From NCBI GenBank assembly GCA_026874595.1, contig CM049314.1, positions 13,508,729-13,572,728 of the forward strand: 64,000 nt of DNA, written 5' to 3'. Source of the DNA: Sipunculus nudus. Lineage: Eukaryota; Annelida; Sipuncula; Golfingiida; Sipunculidae. A program made the translations under genes and the position numbers. The notes beneath the pieces are model-generated. The model did no database searches. It was given only the letters and a program-made list of their open reading frames with translations, and was not told the origin of the DNA. Below are positions 58,216-64,000 of this stretch, in pieces (position 1 is the first letter of the stretch; each line of letters opens with the position of its first letter).

Positions 58216-61200
58216 CTATTCGGCCTCAAGTTCGTATACTGGGACATCATCATTAATTTGACGCACGACCTTATAGATGGTTTCCTGCCATCGATCACAT
58301 AGTTTCTGTTTCCCTTTAACAGCGAGATTACGGATGAGCACCCTGTCTCCTGGCTGTAGTACGGCGCCTCTACTTCGAAGATCGTAATTCCGTTTTTGTC
58401 GTTGTTGGGCCTTGCTGATGTTCTTAGAAGCCAACTCGTATGCAAATCTCAAGCGCTTCCGCAGATTCTCGACAAACCCTTGTTTTTGCTGTTTAACGCC
58501 AGTGCCAAACGCTACATCTACAGGTAAACGTGGATGTCTGCCGAACATCAAGTAAAATGGTTCATACCCAGTTGTCTCATTTGGAGTACAGTTATACGCA
58601 TGGACTATCGGAGCGATGTAGTTTTTCCAATCAGCTTTCTCTTCGGGTTGGAGTGTGCCTAGCATGTCCAACAGCGTACGATTAAACCGCTCACACTGTC
58701 CGTTCCCGCTCGGATGGTATGGTGAGGTCCGTGATTTAGCAATACCAGCTATCTCACACAGGTGTTTGATCGTGTTGCTTTCAAACTGTCGTCCTTGGTC
58801 ACTATGCAATTTTGATGGAAACCCATAGTGAATGATGAAGTTGTCGAACAGTGTTTTAGCTGTTGTATAAGCGGTCTGATTCCGGGTAGGGTAGGCTTGA
58901 GCGTATCGGGTGAAGTGATCTGTAACCACTAGCACATTCTCGTATCCCCCTTTTGACGTTTCAATAGAAAGAAAGTCCATACAAACCAGTTCCAGGGGTT
59001 GGCTCGTTTTGATACTGACCAATGGTGCTTGTGGTTTTAGAAGTGTTTTTCGACGAACACACCTTCCGCATTGGGCTACATACTCTTCCACGTCATTCGA
59101 CATTCCGGGCCAGAAAAATCTACCTCTTAGAAGTTCCATGGTCCGATCACGTCCTGGGTGGCCAACCTGGTCATGACATCTGGTTATTGCTTCCTTCCGG
59201 TGGGTGAACGGGAGCACTAATTGGAAAGACACCTCATTGTTCTGCAGGCGCTGACGGTACAATACACCATTTCGTAGACACAGCTTCTTCCCCCGACATA
59301 AACTACGCATCTCTCGCCAGTATGGATCATTGTCGGGTGTTATAGTTGGGTTTCCTTCTAGCATGTCTATGCATCTTTTTAGAACTGGGTCTTTCCGTTG
59401 GAGCTTCACCCAATCCGAAATTGACCTTTGGTTTAGTACTGTATTCTCAAGTAGAGGTACAGCATTCTCAGATAGAGATAAAATTTCTACAAATCCACTG
59501 GTTGGCATTTCTGTGTTAAAAATGGCCGATACGACTTGATTTTCGATTACCTGACACTCTTGTGGCCATTTTATGCGTGATAACGAATCTGCATCGATGT
59601 TTCGTCGGCCAGACCGGTATTCGATGGTGAAGTTATAGTTGGCCAGTGCTGAAACCCATCGGTGACCTGTTGCATCTAACTTCGCTGAGGTAAGGATATT
59701 CGTCAAGGGATTGTTGTCAGTTTTCACCGTAAACGTGCTTCCATACAAATAGTCATGAAATTTCTTTGTGATAGCCCATTTTAGCGCCAAAAATTCCAGT
59801 TTGTGAACAGGGTACCGGTTTTCTGCGTTCCTTAATCCTCGACTGGCAAAAGCTATGGGCCGTTCGGTTCCATCCGGTTGTTTTTGATATAATGCTGCTC
59901 CCAAGGACTCACCACTGGCATCCACATGCACAGAGAACGGTTTAGCAAAATTCGCGAAAGCAAGCACGGGTGCAGAGGTACACAGTTCAATAAGCTGTTC
60001 AAATGCTGCTTGGTGACGATCTTCCCATCTGAAAATGTTGTTACCTGATTCTGTCGATTTCTTTGTTTTCTTTCGGTGAGCACCAGCGCCTTGAGTTAAC
60101 TCGTACAGTGGTTTGGCGATCTTAGAAAAATCCTTTATGAATCGTCGGTAGAACCCAGCAAAACCTAAAAAGCTCTGGAGTTGTTTGGCATTACTTGGTA
60201 TCGGCCACTCTCGAACGCATCGAATCTTATCTGGATCGGGGGATACTCCTTCTTCGGATACTTCATGTCCAAGGTACTTAATAGACGTCTGGAAGAAGTT
60301 ACATTTAGAAGCCTTCAACTTTAAGCCTGCGTTCCTCAACCGGTTGAACACTGCCTCAAGTCTCTCAATGTGTTCCTCATACGTCCGACTGAAAACAACC
60401 ATATCGTCCAAATACAGTAAACACGAATTCAAGTGTAGATCGCCCATGCACTGTTCCATTAGACGTTGGAACGTGGCTGGTGCATTGGTCAATCCGAACG
60501 GCATGCGCTGGCACTCAAAAAACCCAACCTGCCCTACCGCAAACGCTGTCTTTGGTTTATCTTGTTCCTCTATTTCCACCTGCCAATATGCACTTTTCAG
60601 ATCAAGGGTGCTGAACCACTTGGAACCATGTAAACTATCAAAAGTTTCTTCAATTCGGGGAAGGGCGTATGCATCCTTCACTGTCACTGAGTTAAGTTGC
60701 CTAAAGTCTATGCAAAATCTGAGAGTTCCGTCTTTCTTCCTGACCAGAACGACATTGGATGTATAGGGACTGTCAGATTTCCTGATTACTCCGAGATCTA
60801 ACATCTCCCGCACATGTTTCCGGACTTCTTCAAGCATAGCAGGTGGTATCCTTCGGTGCCTTTCTTTGAATGGTCGGTCATCTTGTAGTTTGATCTTGTG
60901 TTTCACCAAGTCTGTCTGCCCAAGATCTAGATCATGCAAGGAGAACACATCACGCCATTTTGATAAGAGTTGTTCTACTTCTGTCACCTGGTCTTTGTTT
61001 AGCTCGGCAGAGAGCATCTCATGGTAGGAATACGGGAATTCCTCCCTGGGAGAGTCTTTATTTTCCTGAGTTGAATCCACTGGTACCACTTCCACTTGAT
61101 GTACATCACAGAGCTTACTTCTGCTTGGTATGGCAACCGCCTTCTCAGAGTGGTTATTAATCTCAACATATACTTGTTGTGCTGACATCCTTGCTCCAAG

Positions 61201-61845
61201 TTTCTGCAACACGGGAGATACAACCAACCCAACTGGTAAAGTCATTGATCCTTCTGCAAGTACATGAACCTGTTTACAGTATCCTCTTGTGGCATGGGTA
61301 AGTCCTTGTACCAGTTGCCGGGTGTGTGGCTGTATAAGAATAGGTTTTGTCGTTATCACAGAACCTATTCCACCGGATTGATGAGCTGTTCTCTGGTTCT
61401 CCGATAGATTACCAAAAGCTAGTTTCCACGGTTTCGGAATGTTGGTAGCCAATATGCTCTCGTCATTGCTGCTCAACTGCAATACATTGGTGCCAATCAA
61501 CACTGGAACTCTGCTTCGGTAAGTAGTTTCTGGTACAACCAAGGCTACGATGACACTGCTCAGCTGTGGGAGACCTTTTACCTTCAGTTCCATTTCTGTA
61601 TAACCCAGGTACTCTAGTGACTGCCCATCTGCTGCCTCTAGTCGAATTAGCTCCTCCAGCGGCCAAACCTCTAATCCTAGCTTGTTACAGAAAGAGTCAC
61701 ATATAGTACTAACCATTGATCCGGTGTCTAAGAGGGCTTTACATGGCTGGTCATTGACGATGATGTTTACTTCACTTGCTTGACCGATCAATTTCTGGTT
61801 GACATTGGGACTATTTTGACCAGTACGGTCCAAATTCTGTCCCAC
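58216..61845 (-). CDS. pol: Pol polyprotein: protease, RT, RNase H, integrase
   Basis: 1209 codons, in the -1 frame relative to gag; the first codon given (61845) is GTG, and the frame is open upstream into the end of gag. The protease motif is ALLDTGS (Asp 40). RT has FCIDFRQLNSVT, and motif C YLDD at residues 478-481. RNase H has SVHVDASGESLG (about 640). The integrase has an HHCC zinc region (CHDQVGHPGRDRT, then CGRCVRRK) and a catalytic triad Asp 957 (CMDFLS), Asp 1016 (HSDQG) and Glu 1052 (GQCERF), an exact D,D-35-E. The end resembles a GPY/F-type domain (GDRVLIRNL, LCDRWQETIYKVV). All catalytic residues are present. Pol would copy the RNA into cDNA and integrate it. The reading frame ends at a TAG before the usual tail. 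Confidence 0.92.
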   Translation of the reverse strand: MGQNLDRTGQNSPNVNQKLIGQASEVNIIVNDQPCKALLDTGSMVSTICDSFCNKLGLEVWPLEELIRLEAADGQSLEYLGYTEMELKVKGLPQLSSVIVALVVPETTYRSRVPVLIGTNVLQLSSNDESILATNIPKPWKLAFGNLSENQRTAHQSGGIGSVITTKPILIQPHTRQLVQGLTHATRGYCKQVHVLAEGSMTLPVGLVVSPVLQKLGARMSAQQVYVEINNHSEKAVAIPSRSKLCDVHQVEVVPVDSTQENKDSPREEFPYSYHEMLSAELNKDQVTEVEQLLSKWRDVFSLHDLDLGQTDLVKHKIKLQDDRPFKERHRRIPPAMLEEVRKHVREMLDLGVIRKSDSPYTSNVVLVRKKDGTLRFCIDFRQLNSVTVKDAYALPRIEETFDSLHGSKWFSTLDLKSAYWQVEIEEQDKPKTAFAVGQVGFFECQRMPFGLTNAPATFQRLMEQCMGDLHLNSCLLYLDDMVVFSRTYEEHIERLEAVFNRLRNAGLKLKASKCNFFQTSIKYLGHEVSEEGVSPDPDKIRCVREWPIPSNAKQLQSFLGFAGFYRRFIKDFSKIAKPLYELTQGAGAHRKKTKKSTESGNNIFRWEDRHQAAFEQLIELCTSAPVLAFANFAKPFSVHVDASGESLGAALYQKQPDGTERPIAFASRGLRNAENRYPVHKLEFLALKWAITKKFHDYLYGSTFTVKTDNNPLTNILTSAKLDATGHRWVSALANYNFTIEYRSGRRNIDADSLSRIKWPQECQVIENQVVSAIFNTEMPTSGFVEILSLSENAVPLLENTVLNQRSISDWVKLQRKDPVLKRCIDMLEGNPTITPDNDPYWREMRSLCRGKKLCLRNGVLYRQRLQNNEVSFQLVLPFTHRKEAITRCHDQVGHPGRDRTMELLRGRFFWPGMSNDVEEYVAQCGRCVRRKTLLKPQAPLVSIKTSQPLELVCMDFLSIETSKGGYENVLVVTDHFTRYAQAYPTRNQTAYTTAKTLFDNFIIHYGFPSKLHSDQGRQFESNTIKHLCEIAGIAKSRTSPYHPSGNGQCERFNRTLLDMLGTLQPEEKADWKNYIAPIVHAYNCTPNETTGYEPFYLMFGRHPRLPVDVAFGTGVKQQKQGFVENLRKRLRFAYELASKNISKAQQRQKRNYDLRSRGAVLQPGDRVLIRNLAVKGKQKLCDRWQETIYKVVRQINDDVPVYELEAE

Positions 61846-61859
61846 GAATTTGGCCGATC

Positions 61860-63440
61860 CTAGTTTAAATGATAGTCAGCTGCCCTGTGTCCGTACACGC
61901 CACAGTGCCAACAATGGCCACTGAACTGGAGTGATCCTGGCTGATTATTCAGACGCCGACCCTCGTTGCTGGTAGCATTGGTACCCAGTTTGTGTCCGAT
62001 AGCATGGTTGTTGTAGGAGGAAGTCTGGCTGGACTGGTGATCGCTCTGGAAGGTTGTATTTGATCCGGTGCCCCTCTGCAGATTGGCCAATCGTTTTTCC
62101 AGGTCTCTCATTCCTCTTACCATCTCATCTACTTTCTCTGATAGCTGTCTCGTCAGTAATTCCAGCTGTTTGACGGGTGACGTCTCAGTGGGTTTCTTTG
62201 TCTCTACTGCATAGACTCTTGCCTTGATGTCCTGGGGTAGATCCTTTAGTCGTAACTCTGCCGCTCTGGCTTCTACGATCAGTTGTTCGTAAGTGGCATT
62301 CTCGACTTTATTGCGAATCTCATTTTGGATCTGCTCCGAGCGAAGTCCCGTGAAGAACTTAGACTTCAATATATTTGGTCCAGCAGTGGCTATAATAAGT
62401 GACTTGTTGCCACGGGAATAGAAATCCTCCAGTCTACAACTCCATTCTGCTATAGTCTCTCCCTTGTGTTGTTTCGCGGGGAAGAACTGTTCCATGCCGA
62501 CCTCTGATGGTAACACATTTCCATAGATCTTGTCTAGCTTGTTGACTATCTCAGCCGAGGTTGCCTCCTCCCCCAAACGGATCGCGAATTGTCCTGCCTG
62601 TCCCTTCAAAGACTTCACGATGGCCTGTACGATCTGATGATCTGGATAAAGCCCCTGTCTGATCAGACTGCGCACCTCATGTCGCCATTGCTGATAAGAT
62701 GTCTCTCCTTTCATGCCCTCTCCAGAGAAAGTCGTCAGTCTGGGTGGATTTGCTGGGGGTATGTAACCATAAGGATGTAAACTTGGTGATGTAACAGCAG
62801 GTTGGTAGTTGAAGAACGTATTCGATGCTGGGCCCTCATACCTCGGAACCTGAGATGTTGCTACTGGTGCACATGTGTACATTCCATCAGACGATGCCAA
62901 TCGATACGCTACGTGTGGTGTCCCAAAAGGCAGGGGTGCACATACTTGTGTCGTGACTGATGTACGCCACGGCGACCGAAATGGTTGACCTTCCTCAACA
63001 CGGACTTCCTGGTCCGACTGCTTGGGTAGTGGTCTCCCGGGAGTGGCTTGCTCTGTCTGCTTGCCAGATCCAGTCCCAAGAGCTTCTGTCAACAGTTGTC
63101 TGTCTTCAACTGACAGCGAAGACAGTTGCTTAACAAAACCTTTAACATCAAATGGTGGTTTAGGTAGAGCATAGTAGCACTGAGTTAAAGCCTGCTCTAA
63201 CTCAGCTTGAACGGTTTCCACCCTCACTACCTGCTCACTTATCTGACAACCATCTAAGGATTTCCTAGCACTAACCACATCATCAGCTTTATGGAATACA
63301 ATAAAAGCTGAGTTGTCACGGGGGATAATCCTGTCAACACACTGTGGATCTCCATGCAATTTAATTAAGTGAGTGATATCACTTAATTTGAAGTCCCCAG
63401 GTAAATTAATCAATAGCAGGCTACGGTCAATAAGCGACAT
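61860..63440 (-). CDS. gag: Gag polyprotein with RRM-like N-terminus
   Basis: 526 codons from ATG 63440 to TAG 61860. Residues about 6-75 look like an RNA-recognition-motif fold: RNP2-like SLLLINLP and RNP1-like NSAFIVFH with spaced helices. A Pro-rich linker leads to a retrotransposon-type capsid region at about 235-345 (YQQWRHEVRSLIRQG, GETIAEWSCRLEDFYSRG). A coiled coil follows near 435-460, and a single zinc knuckle at 510-523. The knuckle reads Cys510, Cys513, His518, Tyr523, so the last ligand is Tyr instead of Cys. PNMA and ZCCHC12/18 proteins of vertebrates, domesticated from Ty3/Gypsy gag, have a similar RRM-like start; the parallel is inference. The product would form capsid-like particles packaging the element RNA. 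Confidence 0.88.
   Translation of the reverse strand: MSLIDRSLLLINLPGDFKLSDITHLIKLHGDPQCVDRIIPRDNSAFIVFHKADDVVSARKSLDGCQISEQVVRVETVQAELEQALTQCYYALPKPPFDVKGFVKQLSSLSVEDRQLLTEALGTGSGKQTEQATPGRPLPKQSDQEVRVEEGQPFRSPWRTSVTTQVCAPLPFGTPHVAYRLASSDGMYTCAPVATSQVPRYEGPASNTFFNYQPAVTSPSLHPYGYIPPANPPRLTTFSGEGMKGETSYQQWRHEVRSLIRQGLYPDHQIVQAIVKSLKGQAGQFAIRLGEEATSAEIVNKLDKIYGNVLPSEVGMEQFFPAKQHKGETIAEWSCRLEDFYSRGNKSLIIATAGPNILKSKFFTGLRSEQIQNEIRNKVENATYEQLIVEARAAELRLKDLPQDIKARVYAVETKKPTETSPVKQLELLTRQLSEKVDEMVRGMRDLEKRLANLQRGTGSNTTFQSDHQSSQTSSYNNHAIGHKLGTNATSNEGRRLNNQPGSLQFSGHCWHCGVYGHRAADYHLN
61863..61869 (-). promoter_or_regulatory. -1 ribosomal frameshift site TTTAAAC
   Basis: In the gag frame the last sense codons read as T TTA AAC and are followed directly by the TAG stop. 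A -1 slip moves ribosomes exactly into the pol frame. TTTAAAC is one of the canonical slippery heptamers. I did not establish a downstream pseudoknot. Confidence 0.8.
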
Positions 63441-64000
63441 CTTGCCAGAGATATGTCATTAACTAGCTATTCGCAAGTAATTGAAACTGCGATAAAGTTC
63501 TCAGTTGAACCAGATGCTCATATATCTGATATATCTTATCACGTATGGCACAACCTTATACTTGGGTGATAACACTGAATCGAGTTCAGTAAATCACCAA
63601 GCCTAATTGTGAACAAAGGTCTGTTGTATGTGTGTTATATGTACCAAATGAATCAAATGAATAAAAATAATTCAATAAAAATCAGGTGATAAATCTGAAT
63701 CAAGTTCAGCCAATCACCAAACAATGATAGACAGATCTCAAATGAACATGTGTGTGGCTTATGCCAAATAATTCAATACAATGTACAAGGATCTAATTGA
63801 AATGTTGAAAAGTTCAATTTTGCTGACGTGATTACACTGGATCAAGTTCAGTCAATCAACGAAAAGGATCTAATCAAATTCTCAAAAATGGATGTAGGTT
63901 TAGGTGTTACCTGAATCAATTCAGTCACAAAGTTCAATAATACTCAGGTGTTAATACTAGATCAAATCAAGTTCATGCAATCATCGAAAAAAAATATAAA
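63441..64000 (-). repeat. leader of the Gypsy element with repeated hairpin motifs
   Basis: Degenerate units recur at about 63564, 63683, 63827, 63901 and 63942 on the plus strand. Each has the form TGAT, a few bases, CTGAATC-A-GTTCAG, a few bases, ATCA; the first copy is ACTGAATCGAGTTCAGT. The arms are inverted repeats, so each unit can form a short stem-loop. No protein is encoded. The 5' LTR and primer-binding site are beyond the window. Confidence 0.7.

Larger units (their letters stand above)
56080..64000 (-). mobile_element. Ty3/Gypsy LTR retrotransposon, 5' end beyond window
   Basis: Order on the minus strand: leader with repeats (64000-63441), gag, frameshift site, pol (protease, RT, RNase H, integrase), C-terminal tail after an in-frame amber codon, polypurine tract, LTR. 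Protease-RT-RNaseH-integrase order defines the Ty3/Gypsy (Metaviridae-type) superfamily. No envelope-like gene is present. Lesions are few: the amber codon and a missing zinc-knuckle Cys. The insertion is therefore younger than the other elements here. Confidence 0.9.

Noticed and set aside
60185-60766. 193-codon plus-strand frame
   Set aside because: Antisense shadow of the Gypsy reverse transcriptase.

Overview
The window is AT-rich eukaryotic DNA: long (TA)n arrays, no operons, intact and decayed copies of three retroelement types, and metazoan extracellular domains. The LRR-Ig receptors and the style of the Ty3/Gypsy, Ngaro/DIRS-like and non-LTR elements fit an invertebrate animal, most likely a mollusc or other lophotrochozoan. 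That placement is inference; nothing here fixes the species.

From about 1 to 53 kb the window is a decayed tandem cluster of single-exon LRR-Ig membrane receptors, all on the + strand. The plan is signal peptide, Cys-rich LRRNT cap, about four LRRs, LRRCT cap, one short Ig domain, one membrane helix and a tail of about 30 residues. Three paralogous families can be told apart. Family A: relic at 1222, pseudogenes at 5971, 14980, 28805 and 51061, relics at 20560 and 44245. Family B: 10104, 13455, 35905 and a scrap at 17090. Family C: a pseudogene from 22756 split by a retroelement, and one intact gene at 46533-47621 encoding 362 aa. Flanking non-coding DNA is duplicated with the genes, so most of the window consists of paralogous blocks offset by roughly 20-24 kb (12.9-14.9 with 35.5-37.5 kb; 16.4-23.6 with 42.1-47.6 kb; 28.2-28.9 with 48.2-48.9 kb). 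Only the 46.5 kb gene is fully open.

The most striking signal is that nearly every copy whose 3' end survives ends in the same tail motif, EPIYA or a one-residue variant (EPLYA, EPIYS), usually followed by a hydrophobic residue at Tyr+3. It is shared by three families whose ectodomains have diverged, so it looks like the functional core of the cytoplasmic tail. EPIYA is known as the tyrosine-phosphorylation motif of bacterial effectors such as Helicobacter CagA. Its recurrence at the C-terminus of an animal receptor array is worth following up.

Mobile DNA: a 4.17-kb tyrosine-recombinase retroelement (23611-27781, minus) with split direct repeats and a perfect 22-bp palindrome has landed inside the family C pseudogene without a visible target duplication. 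Two decayed non-LTR elements lie on the minus strand at 32.2-33.4 and 54.2-55.6 kb. From about 56 kb to the right edge is a Ty3/Gypsy element on the minus strand. It has gag with an RRM-like N-terminus, a TTTAAAC slippery site abutting the gag stop, full-length pol, an in-frame amber codon before the pol C-terminal tail, and a 3' LTR; its 5' LTR lies outside the window. Pogo/Tigger-like terminal fragments may lie at the left edge. I found no convincing rRNA, tRNA or CRISPR.
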